A program made the translations under genes and the position numbers. A DNA stretch of 64,000 bases from Leptolyngbya sp. KIOST-1 (GTDB taxonomy: Bacteria > Cyanobacteriota > Cyanobacteriia > Phormidesmidales > Phormidesmidaceae): NCBI RefSeq assembly GCF_000763385.1, contig NZ_JQFA01000005.1, positions 236,082 to 300,081 of the forward strand, given 5' to 3'. The notes under the pieces were generated by a model, which was given only the letters and a program-made list of their open reading frames with translations, ran no database searches and had not been told where the DNA came from. Of the stretch, positions 16,789 to 28,311 are shown piece by piece (position 1 is the first letter of the stretch; every line of letters starts with the position of its first letter).

Positions 16789-18609
16789 ATGGCATCTACA
16801 CCGGCCTCTTCACCCTTGAGTTCGCGTCGGCAGCGGCCTAAACCGAACCGCCAGGTCAAGCCCTGGGAATGGTTTTGGCTGACCCTGTGGCTGCTGTTGC
16901 TGACTGGGTCGGGGGTTTTCTGCGGTTGGGCTCTGATGTGGCTGACCCGCATTCCGCCCCTGCCCGACTGCGATCAAATTACCCCCTTTCACTCGGAGAG
17001 TGACCTGCTGTTCTGTGCCGAAGCCCAGGCCCGCACGGGGGAACCCAACAGCCTGGTGCAGTCGGTGCTGCTGACCGCCAACTGGCCCAGAACCCACTCC
17101 AAGTACGACGAGGCCCAGGATGTCCTGAAGGATGCCTCGGAGCAAATTTTGGTGCTGGCCAACCGCTGGGCGCAGGCGGGCAAGCTGGAGGCAGCGGTCG
17201 ATCTGGCGGAAAAGATTCCCCTCAATACGCCCCTGCGCAAACCGGCCCAGGCGGTGATTTTTGAGTGGCGGCAGGATTGGGAGCAGGGACGGGCGATCGA
17301 GGCTGAGCTCAAACCCGCCCTGGCGGCCAGCGATTGGGAACTGGCTAAAACCCACCTGCAGGCGTTTAAATCCCTCAAGAGCGACTACTGGCGCACCACT
17401 CGCTACGTGTTCTGGCAGCAGCAGTTTTTGATTGAGCAGCGGGCCTGGGACCAGCTGCTGCAGGCCCGCGACCTGGCGAACACCAACCAGATCGAGAACC
17501 TGCGCCAGGCGGTGGATCTGGCCCGCGCCATCGATCTGCGCAGCCAGGTGTGGCCCGCGGCCGAAAAGGACATCGACGCCTGGAGCAAAACCGTGCTGGA
17601 TGTTGCCCTTCAGCGCTGGCAGGTGGGCAACCGCGACAGCGCCATGGAGCTGGCCCGCGTGGTGCCCCCCAGCCCGGACCTGCTGCCTGCCGCCCAGGAG
17701 CTGCTGGCCCTGAGCCACGCCCAGGTTCTGGCCCAGCAGGCCGAACCCAGCGGCGAAGGGCTGGTCCCCCGCTACGGCCAGCTGTTTGGGCTGATGGCGG
17801 CGCTCAGCGCCGTCGATCGGCTCCCGACAACCAGTCCCTACGGGACGAGCGATCTGGCATCAGAGGCATCAAGGGAGCAGCTGAGCGAACAGCTAGAGGA
17901 TTTGAGGCGGCTGACGTTTAGCGATCGGGTGGCCCGGTTGGGTCAGCGAATCACCTACCAGTGGGCCATGCACCAGGCCCAGCTGGTTGCGATCGATCGC
18001 CCCCGGCGCATCCAGGGCCAGACCCTGGTAGCCCAGTGGCAGGCCAACCTGCAGCGCATCGCCGATCGCCCCATTCTCACCGAGGCCCGCCGCCTGGCTC
18101 GCCCCGGCACCATTCCCGCGCTCGAAACCGCGATCGCCAGGGCCGCCGCCGTGGAGATCGGTCGCGCCCTGCGGGTGGAGGCCCAAACCCTGATCGCCGA
18201 GTGGCAGCAGGAGATTCAGGTGATCGAGGACCGCCCCATCCTCGATGCGGCGGTGGCCCTGGCCGAGCAGGATCAGCTCAGCGAGGCGATCGCCGAGGCC
18301 AACAAAATCGCCCCCGGCCGGGCCCTCCACAGCCGCGCCCAGGGGCTGGTGCAGGAGTGGACCGCCTCGATTCAAATCGCCGAAGACAAGCCGATTCTGG
18401 ATCGGGCTAAGGAGCTAGCCTACGGCGGCAGCCTGACGGCGGCGATCAACCTGGCTGGCCAGATTGCCCCAGGGCGGGCCCTCTCCGGCGAGGCCAGAAC
18501 CGCGATCGCCCTCTGGAAGGCCGAGCGGGCCTACATCTGGTCGATCTGGGAGGCAGAGGGTCGCCCGGTGCCCGGTGGGGGAAGTTCCGCAACGACTGAG
18601 TCAGAATGA
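16789..18609 (+). CDS. Membrane-anchored protein with about 47-residue helical repeats
   Basis: A 606-residue protein. A basic N-terminus is followed by one transmembrane helix (about 28-50) and a large TPR-like helical domain. The C-terminal third contains degenerate tandem repeats of about 47 residues built around Glu/Gln-Trp ... Ile-x-Asp-(Arg/Lys)-Pro-Ile-Leu and Ala-Pro-Gly-Arg-Ala-Leu. It overlaps the next gene by 4 nt (ATGA), so the two are translationally coupled. Conserved in cyanobacteria; role unknown, perhaps a scaffold partner for the coupled gene product. Confidence 0.82.
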   Translation: MASTPASSPLSSRRQRPKPNRQVKPWEWFWLTLWLLLLTGSGVFCGWALMWLTRIPPLPDCDQITPFHSESDLLFCAEAQARTGEPNSLVQSVLLTANWPRTHSKYDEAQDVLKDASEQILVLANRWAQAGKLEAAVDLAEKIPLNTPLRKPAQAVIFEWRQDWEQGRAIEAELKPALAASDWELAKTHLQAFKSLKSDYWRTTRYVFWQQQFLIEQRAWDQLLQARDLANTNQIENLRQAVDLARAIDLRSQVWPAAEKDIDAWSKTVLDVALQRWQVGNRDSAMELARVVPPSPDLLPAAQELLALSHAQVLAQQAEPSGEGLVPRYGQLFGLMAALSAVDRLPTTSPYGTSDLASEASREQLSEQLEDLRRLTFSDRVARLGQRITYQWAMHQAQLVAIDRPRRIQGQTLVAQWQANLQRIADRPILTEARRLARPGTIPALETAIARAAAVEIGRALRVEAQTLIAEWQQEIQVIEDRPILDAAVALAEQDQLSEAIAEANKIAPGRALHSRAQGLVQEWTASIQIAEDKPILDRAKELAYGGSLTAAINLAGQIAPGRALSGEARTAIALWKAERAYIWSIWEAEGRPVPGGGSSATTESE

Positions 18610-20561
18610 CAACTGCTCCCCTGCGCCTGATGCTGGTAGACGAAGACCCGGTCTTTCGCCTGGGCCTGCGGATCTGGCTGGAGCAAACTGCCGGGTACAG
18701 CGTTGTGGCCGAGGCCACCCGGGCTGACGATACCTTGGCCATTTTGACCAGCCGCACCGATCCCGCCGAGCGCGAGGCTTCCCCCGCCGAGGGCTGGGCA
18801 CCCGAACCGCCCCCGGCCTGGGCCGAGGCCTGGGACCAGGCCGACCCACCCCGCCCCGACCTCGACCTGGTAATTCTCGATCTGGGCCTGGGGGCGGGGC
18901 AACCCGACCAGCTGCCCGGATTACAGCTCTGTGCCGACATCAAGGCCCGCTACCCCACCCTGCCCGTGCTGGTGCTCAGCGCCCAGGCCGAGCCAGTGCT
19001 GGAGGCCGCCGCCCGCCAGATGGGTGCCGACGGCTTTGCCCCCCGCAGCCTGGCCGTCGCCGAGCTGGGGGCTTTGATTCAGCAGTTGGGGTCGCCCCCT
19101 CAGCCTGCCCAGCCCGACCCACTGCCCACTGCCCCCGGCCCAGCCCCCGAGCTCTCGCCCAGGGTGACCCTGACTGAGCGACCCGACCCCGGCGCCTTGC
19201 GATCGCGCAATGCCCTCGTGGCCCTGCGCCTCAACCTCAGGCGATCGTCAGTGCGGCAAATTGAGGCGGCCATGGCCCAGATTGAAGCTGAACAGCGGCG
19301 GGGGCGAGGGACGCTGCTGGAGGAGGCCGTGCTGTCGGGGCGCTACCGAGAGCTGCGGGCGGCCCGCTGGCTGATGTGCAGGTTGCTGGCCACCCCCGGC
19401 GAAACCGAGCGGACGGCGGCGAGGCCAGGGCAAGGCGACCTTCCTGGAACCGAGATGCGCCGGGACGGGCTGGTGTCCACCGCCGCTCCCCCCCGCCTGG
19501 CCCGCCCCCCCCAGCAAGCGGCAGGTCCCCAGGAGGACGCCCTGGCGGTGGCGACCGCCGACCGCCTTGCCCTCAACCAGAGCGACCTGGCCACCCTGAT
19601 CTTTGAGCAGGTATTTAAAAAATTTCAGGGGCAGCTCAACAACACCAGCGGAATTCCCCTGGAAACCGACATTTTGCGCGACGACAAGAAGCGGGAGCTA
19701 TTTTACCTGGTGCTGCGCAAGGTCGAAGACAGCCTCGACAGCCTGCGTCAGGCCGGAGTGCTGCCCGGTCAGCTGGGCGAAAAGAGTTCCCTGGTGCTGC
19801 AGGATCTGTGGCAGGCCACCATCACCGACTTCTTTGGCCGCTACTACACCCTCCAGGTGGGCAACCTGGAGCAGCCGGTGGTGCCGACCCTGGTGGGGGA
19901 GGCCCCGGTGGTGAAGGCCGCCATTCTCGATCGCATCCCCCTGGTGCCCGAGCTGCTGGGGCACCTGCTGTTTAACGAATCGCTGATGGTGGACGGGGGC
20001 ATCTACGAAGCCGCCAGCCCCGATGCCATGGCCCGCAGCCAGATCCTGCTGGAGCATCTGCTGATTCAGCTGGCCAATGCCGTGGTGCAGCCGGTGCTCA
20101 ACCACTTTGCCGACGTGGAACTGTTGAAGAAAAACCTCTACCACCGCCGCCTGATCACCAGCCGCGACATCGAGCGCTTCCGCAACGATCTGTCCTGGCG
20201 CTACCGTTGGGACGGGCTGATCAACGAGCCCAAGGCCATTTTTGAAAGCCAGCACCGCCTGTTTGTGCTCACCGAGCGCGGCCTCCAGAGCGAGACCATT
20301 TACTCGCCCCGGCGCGACGAACTGGAGCAGCTGTCGGGGGTGCAGCGGGCGGTCACCCTGGCGGTGGAGGCCCGCGACGCGATCGCCCCCCGGTTTCGCT
20401 CGACGGTATCGCTGGTGGGCAGCGGCATTGTCTACGTCCTCACCGACGTGATCGGGCGGGGCATTGGACTGATTGGGCGCGGCATTTTGCGCGGCGTAGG
20501 CGGGGCCTGGCGCGACCCCCGCTACCGCCGCGATCGCCAGGATAGTGACCTGCGAGACTAG
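18606..20561 (+). CDS. Receiver-like N-terminus plus DUF3685 (Ycf55-type) protein
   Basis: A 651-residue protein. Residues 1-145 look like a response-regulator receiver with Val-Asp-Glu-Asp and a phospho-acceptor-like Ile-Leu-Asp-Leu. An insert rich in Pro/Glu/Ala interrupts it, and the usual C-terminal Lys-Pro is replaced by Pro-Arg-Ser, so signalling competence is doubtful. The region from about 330 onward matches the DUF3685/Ycf55 domain of cyanobacteria and red-algal plastids. It starts inside the preceding stop region (ATGA overlap), indicating coupling with the membrane protein. Confidence 0.82.
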   Translation: MTTAPLRLMLVDEDPVFRLGLRIWLEQTAGYSVVAEATRADDTLAILTSRTDPAEREASPAEGWAPEPPPAWAEAWDQADPPRPDLDLVILDLGLGAGQPDQLPGLQLCADIKARYPTLPVLVLSAQAEPVLEAAARQMGADGFAPRSLAVAELGALIQQLGSPPQPAQPDPLPTAPGPAPELSPRVTLTERPDPGALRSRNALVALRLNLRRSSVRQIEAAMAQIEAEQRRGRGTLLEEAVLSGRYRELRAARWLMCRLLATPGETERTAARPGQGDLPGTEMRRDGLVSTAAPPRLARPPQQAAGPQEDALAVATADRLALNQSDLATLIFEQVFKKFQGQLNNTSGIPLETDILRDDKKRELFYLVLRKVEDSLDSLRQAGVLPGQLGEKSSLVLQDLWQATITDFFGRYYTLQVGNLEQPVVPTLVGEAPVVKAAILDRIPLVPELLGHLLFNESLMVDGGIYEAASPDAMARSQILLEHLLIQLANAVVQPVLNHFADVELLKKNLYHRRLITSRDIERFRNDLSWRYRWDGLINEPKAIFESQHRLFVLTERGLQSETIYSPRRDELEQLSGVQRAVTLAVEARDAIAPRFRSTVSLVGSGIVYVLTDVIGRGIGLIGRGILRGVGGAWRDPRYRRDRQDSDLRD

Positions 20562-20935
20562 CGCCTGGGGTCCAGGAATCGCCCCCAGGGATCACGAAAA
20601 AACGTTCTTTTTTGGGACAATCAGCAGATGGGCAGCGCCGGTTGGAGTTGGGATACCAGTGGTTCCGGTTGGGGGTTCCCTACCAACCTATCGGCCTTGT
20701 CATAATGGTTTACGGTCGTTAGCGGCCCAGGGAGAGCCATCACGATAGGGATTAGACCTTTGATCAACCTGTCAACTGAGTCTATCCCAGCGGACTGGCC
20801 TGTCCAGGCGCGGCACCAGGGGTTAGCCACCCCGATCAATCTGAGATCAATGCTGTCCTCCGCCAGCGGACCCACGGGTTTATACCATCGCCCTGCTGGC
20901 CTTTTTACCCACCCCTAAGGAGCTACTCCCCGCCT
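20562..20935. other. Intergenic region upstream of the glycosyltransferase
   Basis: 374 nt with no gene. A short inverted repeat AAAAAACGTTCTTTTTT-like tract near 20597-20613 could end the upstream transcript. The promoter of the glycosyltransferase gene should lie here but is not distinct. Confidence 0.5.
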
Positions 20936-22432
20936 ATGAAGTCGAGCTTGGCGCTGTTTGCTGAGCCTGTTCTGGCCACGGCCAGGCGGCTACTCTGGTT
21001 GAGCACCTGGCTACTGTGGATACCGGTGGCGGTGTACATTGTTGCCCTAAATCACAACTACAGTCTGGGAATTTTGCAGGGGGCGCTGCTGGTGGTCTCC
21101 CTGGTTGGACTGGTGGTGATCAATACCGAAACCGCCGTGGTGATCTACAGCTGTCGCCGGTCCAACCCCTGGTTTAACCGGGGGCTGCTGCAGCGCTGGG
21201 GCCCTATCCGGCCGCGCCGCCGGCCGCCCTCAACCGTTGCTCGGCCTGCCCTCACCCCCGAGCGGCTGCCCGCCCAGGTTGCCCTGCCGTTTGTCTCTAT
21301 CATCGTGGCTGCCTACCTGCCCAACGAGCAGGACATTATTGAGGAAACCCTGCTCCACTGGTTGACCCAGGTGACCCCGCCCGCCCAGGGATGGGAAATT
21401 ATTCTGGCCTACAACACCCCAGTGCGCCTGCCGGTTGAAACCCACCTGCAGGCCCTGGCCCGCCGCTACCCGGCCCTGGTGCTGCTGCCGGTGGCCCACA
21501 GCCACTCCAAGGCCGAAAACCTGAACGCGGCGCTGCAGGTGGCCACTGGCGAGATGACCGCCATCTTTGACGCCGATCACCATCCGGCCGCCGACTGCCT
21601 CAGCCGGGCCTGGGCCTGGCTCTACCAGGGCCGCTACGACATGGTGCAGGGGCGCAACATCGTCCGCAATGCCCAGGACAACTGGCTGACTCAGCTGATT
21701 GCGGTGGAGTTTGAGTGCATCTACGGGGTCAGCCACTACGGCCGATCGCTGCTGGCAGATACCGCGCTGTTTGGCGGCTCCAACGGCTACTGGCGCACTG
21801 CGGCCCTGCGCCCCCTGGGCTTTCACCCCACCCGCCTGACCGAGGATATCGACATCACGGTACGGAGCCTGCTGAAGGGCTGCCGCCCGGTGCACGATCC
21901 GGCCATTGTCACCACGGAACTGGCCCCTGACAACCTGCGCGGACTGTGGCTGCAGCGCCAGCGCTGGAGCCAGGGCTGGCTGGAGGTGGCCGGGCTGTAC
22001 CTGGGGGCCGTGCTGCGATCGCCCCACCTGGACGCCGCCCAAAAACCCTACTGGACGCTGATGCTGCTATTCAGCCAGGGATTTTACGCCCTGGTGTGGC
22101 AGGTGGTGCCCATGCTGCTCAGCATCTACCTCAGCGATCGCGATCGCGACCTCAACTTCGAGAACCTCAACCTGGTGCTGATGGGCCTACTCACCCTCAG
22201 CGTGTTGCTTCAGGTGGCGGTGGCCATGGAGCTGCGCCCCACCGCCTGCACCTACACCCGCCGCCACGGGGTGCTGTACTGCCTGCTGTCGCCCATTTAC
22301 TTCTGGCTCAAGGCGCTGATTGGCATGGTAGCGGTGGTCAACCACCTCTCCGGCAGCCGGGTCTGGCACGTGACCGCCCGCACCAAGAGCAAGCCCAACC
22401 GCTGGATGCTGGCCCTGCGGGGGGTAAAGTGA
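20936..22432 (+). CDS. Family 2 membrane glycosyltransferase (cellulose-synthase-like)
   Basis: A 498-residue processive-type GT2. Two N-terminal membrane helices (about 20-65) precede the cytoplasmic catalytic domain with Asp-Ala-Asp (about 212-214), Thr-Glu-Asp-Ile-Asp (catalytic base) and Gln-Arg-Gln-Arg-Trp. C-terminal membrane helices follow (about 370-390, 410-430, 450-470). These D, DxD, D, QxxRW signatures define enzymes that polymerise or transfer sugars from UDP/GDP donors at the membrane. The polymer is unknown. It is convergent with glmS, which makes the UDP-GlcNAc precursor, although this may be coincidental. Confidence 0.92.
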   Translation: MKSSLALFAEPVLATARRLLWLSTWLLWIPVAVYIVALNHNYSLGILQGALLVVSLVGLVVINTETAVVIYSCRRSNPWFNRGLLQRWGPIRPRRRPPSTVARPALTPERLPAQVALPFVSIIVAAYLPNEQDIIEETLLHWLTQVTPPAQGWEIILAYNTPVRLPVETHLQALARRYPALVLLPVAHSHSKAENLNAALQVATGEMTAIFDADHHPAADCLSRAWAWLYQGRYDMVQGRNIVRNAQDNWLTQLIAVEFECIYGVSHYGRSLLADTALFGGSNGYWRTAALRPLGFHPTRLTEDIDITVRSLLKGCRPVHDPAIVTTELAPDNLRGLWLQRQRWSQGWLEVAGLYLGAVLRSPHLDAAQKPYWTLMLLFSQGFYALVWQVVPMLLSIYLSDRDRDLNFENLNLVLMGLLTLSVLLQVAVAMELRPTACTYTRRHGVLYCLLSPIYFWLKALIGMVAVVNHLSGSRVWHVTARTKSKPNRWMLALRGVK

Positions 22433-22472
22433 GCCCGCCCAGCTCCGCTCCGTAAATGCAGGCTTCCCTCAA

Positions 22473-22507
22473 GGGGGGGTAGCAAAAGAGCCATCCCCCC
22501 TATTTTT
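22473..22507 (+). terminator. Intrinsic terminator after the glycosyltransferase gene
   Basis: A G-run (22473-22479) pairs with a C-run (22495-22500), enclosing a GC-AAAAGA-GC inner hairpin, and TATTTTT follows. The T tract faces the plus strand, so it terminates the glycosyltransferase transcript before the convergent glmS. Confidence 0.65.
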
Positions 22508-22511
22508 CTCC

Positions 22512-24419
<1,908 letters not shown>

Positions 24420-24662
24420 ACGCTGTCTCCTTAGATAACTGCCTGGGGCTACGGATCGGGGTCTCGGGTCGGACTGACACTATAGAATACACGGTGAATT
24501 GCTAGATGCGATCGGCAGGAGTGCCGGATCCCGCCAGGGGGTCTGGGTCGGGTCAGCCGTCCCGGTCACGAACCTCCCACCCCAGGCCTTGCCCCACCCG
24601 CCCCGACAACCGGGTTAGCGGTTGCAGCCATTGCTTGAAACACCGCCAGGGGATGACGGTCC

Positions 24663-25967
24663 CTAGAATAGGGCACTGGTTTCGTCAATGGGACGGGGAT
24701 ACCCCAGCAGGTGGCCCTGAACGGTATTGACCGCTAGCTGCTGGAGGGTGGCTAGCTCTGCCTCGGTTTCGATGCCTTCGGCGATCAGCAGGCTGTTGGT
24801 TTCGCGGGCAAAGCCCACCAGAGCAGCGGTCAGGGCCCGTCGGGTAGTGTCGGTGTCAATGTCGCGAATCAGGGCGATGTCGAGCTTGATGATGTCGGGG
24901 TTGAGCTGCAGGATGTGGCGAAAACTGGCGTAGCCCGCCCCGGCATCGTCGACGGCCAGCCGCAGGCCGCGATCGCCGCCGGCACTGGGCTCTGCCCCTG
25001 CCGACGGCGGGGGGTAGCGCAGGCGGGATAGCTGTTCGTCAAACTGGGTATAGTCCGGGATGGCGACATGTTCGGTCACCTCCAGCACGATGCGGTGGAG
25101 GGGGATCCCCTCCAGGACCCGATGAATGGCGCCGTTGAGAATGTTCTCAGGCGAAACGTTGAGCGACAGGTACACATCCTCGGGAATGGCGTTGAGGCAA
25201 TCCAGCGCTTTGGCGATCGCCGCTATTTCAAGCTGCTCGCTGTAGCCCACCTGGGAGGCTTCGGCAAACCAGATGTCGGGGCTGCGAATCGGTCGCGACC
25301 AGAACCGGGTCAGGGCCTCAACGCCAACCACCCGGTTGCGCAGCAGGTCGATAATGGGCTGGTAAACGACGGTAAAGGCTTCGGCCTGAAGCACCGAGGA
25401 CACTCGCTGGGTCATCTCCCGGCGATCGCGCTCGGCGGCAAACTCGCGCCCAATCTGGCGGGCGGTAAAGTCGGCAAACAGACGCACGATGGCCAGGTCG
25501 CGATCGCCCAGGGTAAAGTTGGGCCGGGTGCTAAAGCAGCAGAAGGTGCCGTAGACCTCGCCGCTGTCCAGGCGGATGGGCACGCTCAGGTGGGCACCCA
25601 CCGGTAGGGCAGTGGTAACCGCTAGATCCAACGCCGCCGGTACCTGACTGGCGTCCTGAATCAGCTCGGGCAACCGACCATCGACCACCCGCTGGCAGTA
25701 GCTCTCCTCCAGCGGGCCTGAATCTCCGACGGCAATGGGCGAGTTCTCCAAAGCCGAATCGACGTAGCGAAAGCGCCGATAGCCCTCCGAAAACTCAGAG
25801 ATAAAGGCGACTTCCATGTCCAGGTGCAGGCGAATCGCACACAGCGCATCTATCACCACCTCGTCGAGCATCCCGTCTCCCAGACTGGAGGCCGACAAAA
25901 ACGCATAGGGAATCAAAAACAGCGAACTCGGCACCGCCATCGAGTCAGACGTCGGTTTTTCGTTCAT
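24663..25967 (-). CDS. GAF-EAL cyclic-di-GMP phosphodiesterase
   Basis: A 434-residue protein with a GAF sensor domain (about 30-175) and an EAL domain (about 185-430). The metal/substrate signatures appear intact: Val-Glu-Ala-Leu-Thr-Arg, Leu-Asn-Val-Ser-Pro, Leu-Glu-Val-Thr-Glu-His, Val-Asp-Asp-Ala-Gly-Ala-Gly (usual DDFGTG loop, changed but acidic pair kept), Lys-Leu-Asp and Ala-Glu-Gly-Ile-Glu-Thr. It should hydrolyse c-di-GMP to pGpG under GAF control. The ligand is unknown. It stands alone, with its promoter in the following gap. Confidence 0.9.
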   Translation of the reverse strand: MNEKPTSDSMAVPSSLFLIPYAFLSASSLGDGMLDEVVIDALCAIRLHLDMEVAFISEFSEGYRRFRYVDSALENSPIAVGDSGPLEESYCQRVVDGRLPELIQDASQVPAALDLAVTTALPVGAHLSVPIRLDSGEVYGTFCCFSTRPNFTLGDRDLAIVRLFADFTARQIGREFAAERDRREMTQRVSSVLQAEAFTVVYQPIIDLLRNRVVGVEALTRFWSRPIRSPDIWFAEASQVGYSEQLEIAAIAKALDCLNAIPEDVYLSLNVSPENILNGAIHRVLEGIPLHRIVLEVTEHVAIPDYTQFDEQLSRLRYPPPSAGAEPSAGGDRGLRLAVDDAGAGYASFRHILQLNPDIIKLDIALIRDIDTDTTRRALTAALVGFARETNSLLIAEGIETEAELATLQQLAVNTVQGHLLGYPRPIDETSALF

Positions 25968-26350
25968 TTAGCCATACTCCACACATTACACTCTGTAGCC
26001 TTAGCGCAGACGATTTTCAGGCTCAGAGGAGTTTGGTTCCTGGCTAGCTCTATGGCTCCGGCCGCGTGGCAAGGTAGCTGTTCTCAGCCCACCGTAGGCT
26101 TGACGGGCGCTCAGACCTGGGAGAGCTAACCTCCCCAACCAGGGGCACGGAGAATGCCCCTGGTGAAACTAGTCCCACTATTATCGGCAATTTTAGAAAG
26201 TTCAATTTATACAAAAAGGCGGAAGTCTCCCCCCCTGTAACCTCACCAGCTTCGGTGAGGCGGTCCAACTCCTCACCCCCCCTTGAGCAGCCCTCAGCCG
26301 GCGACGCAGCTGGGGGATGATGGTGAAAGTCCCGCCAGCGCCGCACGCCT
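25968..26350. other. Divergent intergenic region with two strong hairpins
   Basis: 383 nt between divergent genes. It contains a 9-bp inverted repeat CCAGGGGCA/TGCCCCTGG (26139-26163) and CCTCACC/GGTGAGG (near 26244-26262), then a GC-rich leader up to the AEC gene. There is no T tract after either hairpin. The minus-strand open frame 26050-26346 looks spurious. The leader may be structured RNA, but I recognise no riboswitch class. Confidence 0.5.
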
Positions 26351-27247
26351 ATGCTTATTCAACTTGTGCCGATGATTTTAGTTGGCTGCATCGGCTATGG
26401 GCTAAAACGAGCTGGGGTGCTGGGCCCAGGCGATGCCAAAACCATTGGCCGGTTGCTCACCCATTTGGCCCTGCCGGCGGTCATTCTCAGGGCCCTGGCC
26501 ACCGCCGCCATAGCGCCTGACCTCGTCTATTTGCCGCTCTCGGCTCTGCTGGTGGTCCTGGGACTGACGACCATAGCCGGCCTCAGACTGCGTTGGCTGG
26601 GTTGGAATCGGGCCAGGGCCGGAGCCTTAATCACCACGTTCCCCACCTTTGAGGGGGGTGCCCTGGGCTATCCGATTATGCTGCTGGCCTTTGGTGAGGT
26701 AGGGTTGAGCCGAATTGTGTTGTTTGATCTGGCCCAGGCTATTTATCTGCTGACGGTGGTGTACTGCCTGTCGGCCTGGTTTGGCCAGGCCGGGGTGACG
26801 GCGCGGGCGGTGGGCACAAAGCTCGCCCGAACGCCGTTTTTTTGGGCCATTCTGCTGGGGCTGCTGCTAAACGTTCTGGGCGCTACCGACGCCCTATTGC
26901 TCGGCCTGCTGGATATTGTAAGCAACGGTTTCCTGCTGCTGGTGCTGCTGCTGGTGGGCATGGAGTTTGAGCTGCAGCTGGGGGAAGGCTGGCGGTACCT
27001 GCTGCTGGCTCTGGCCAAGGTCGGGGCTGGCCTGGGGTTGGGCTGGGTAGCGACGATGGTCTTTGGCCTGGACGGGGTGGAGCGGGCAGCGGTGCTGGTG
27101 GGGTCGGGACTCCCCCCCAGCCTGTTGACGCTGATCTTTGTCCAGGAAAATCAGTTGGATACGCGCTTTGCCAGCAGCTTCATCTCGGTGGCGATACCCC
27201 TCTACCTGGTGATGATAACGGCGCTCTTGGCATTGCCGCTGGGATGA
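26351..27247 (+). CDS. AEC-family (auxin efflux carrier) transporter
   Basis: A 298-residue integral membrane protein with about 10 hydrophobic helices and a weakly polar centre. It shows the early Gly-Tyr-Gly-Leu-Lys-Arg-Ala-Gly-Val-Leu and Leu-Ala-Leu-Pro-Ala motifs of the AEC family. These are secondary carriers of small organic acids or related anions in bacteria; the substrate here is unknown. The ATG at 26351 begins the first helix directly. No operon partner. Confidence 0.88.
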   Translation: MLIQLVPMILVGCIGYGLKRAGVLGPGDAKTIGRLLTHLALPAVILRALATAAIAPDLVYLPLSALLVVLGLTTIAGLRLRWLGWNRARAGALITTFPTFEGGALGYPIMLLAFGEVGLSRIVLFDLAQAIYLLTVVYCLSAWFGQAGVTARAVGTKLARTPFFWAILLGLLLNVLGATDALLLGLLDIVSNGFLLLVLLLVGMEFELQLGEGWRYLLLALAKVGAGLGLGWVATMVFGLDGVERAAVLVGSGLPPSLLTLIFVQENQLDTRFASSFISVAIPLYLVMITALLALPLG

Positions 27248-27398
27248 TAACCGGTTGGTCATGACTTTGCGGAATGGGGGCTGTCTGGGCTGTAGTTCCC
27301 CCTTGGCCAGGCTAATGTTGAGTCCCCCGGCCCACCGGTATATCCATATCGGCGGGTCGGGTCTTTATTCAGATTAATATTCATACTAATAGTTCAGA

Positions 27399-28217
27399 CT
27401 ACTGGCGCAGCTGAGTGGAAGAAGACTGCTCCAGCTCCTCCCTCAGCAAATTGTCATAGATGCGGGGCAAACGGGCCGTCATACTGTTGGACTCAATTCC
27501 GTAGCCGAGGCTGGTCCAGGTGCCAGAGAGGCGCCGTAGCACTGCGTCCAGTTGGCCATCGCGCAGGGCCGTAGCAATGTCAAAATTCCAGGCCGAAGTA
27601 TCTTTGAGCCAGTGATAGACCACCAAATCCTGCGATTCGGGGTCAAAGCTGTAGTCGCCCCAGGCCCCAAACCAGCTCGAGGATTTGGGATGGTAAAGGC
27701 GGGCTTTTTCCTGCCAGGTGCCGGTCAAAAACTGGTAGCGACCGGCAGCGGTAGTGCAGCGTCCCCGATTGGGACCAGCCACAATCTCGATGCAGATATT
27801 GGGATGACGGTTGAGTTGAGGGATGATTTTCCCGCCGTAGAGCACGTTGTAGGGCTGGTTAATGTTGGACTCAGCCGCCGAGATGGTACGCATCAACGCC
27901 CGAATGTAAGGATCGCCGCCAGACATGGCCAGCGGCTCCGGGTGGCTGACCCACACGGTTCTTTGCAGCTGTCGCAGGGAGCGGGTGGGCAGCGATCGCA
28001 GGCCCAGGCCCCCCACTCCCACCAGCAGCAAAACAGCGAGGGTTACAGCCCGACGTCGTTTGGCCTGCCGAATGCGGCGCTGTCGAGCAAGCTGGCGGGA
28101 CGGAGTAGAGGGGAGAGAGGTCACAGGCGACGGGATGATCAGGAACAGGGGGGCTGAGCTGAAGCTGACCCAGCCCACGGCCAGAGGCCTGGCCAGTTCT
28201 CCAGGCAGGGTAGCCAC
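27399..28217 (-). CDS. Membrane-anchored lambda-lysozyme-like (GH104-type) muralytic protein
   Basis: A 272-residue protein. A basic region and one membrane helix (about 55-72) anchor a C-terminal domain. Its sequence Ile-Ser-Ala-Ala-Glu-Ser with Tyr-Asn-Val-Leu-Tyr-Gly-Gly and Thr-Ala-Ala-Gly-Arg-Tyr-Gln-Phe matches the bacteriophage lambda endolysin fold; the Glu is the likely catalytic acid. It would cleave peptidoglycan glycan strands as a lytic transglycosylase. The GTG at 28217 gives a long N-terminus; the GTG at 28124 looks more natural. No other phage gene is nearby, so it is probably a house gene. Confidence 0.82.
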   Translation of the reverse strand: MATLPGELARPLAVGWVSFSSAPLFLIIPSPVTSLPSTPSRQLARQRRIRQAKRRRAVTLAVLLLVGVGGLGLRSLPTRSLRQLQRTVWVSHPEPLAMSGGDPYIRALMRTISAAESNINQPYNVLYGGKIIPQLNRHPNICIEIVAGPNRGRCTTAAGRYQFLTGTWQEKARLYHPKSSSWFGAWGDYSFDPESQDLVVYHWLKDTSAWNFDIATALRDGQLDAVLRRLSGTWTSLGYGIESNSMTARLPRIYDNLLREELEQSSSTQLRQ

Positions 28218-28311
28218 CGCTATAGTAGTCGATCCGCTCTAAAACCTGCGCTGGGGTATGGCCCCTTTTGGCCCTTTTGAGGCTACTCGAGGGCAAGTGT
28301 AGAGCGCCCGC

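Noticed and set aside
26300..26350. GGTGAAAGTCCCGCC before the AEC transporter, reminiscent of part of a cobalamin riboswitch.
   Set aside because: The B12-box pattern and the paired regions around it are missing; only one short word matches.
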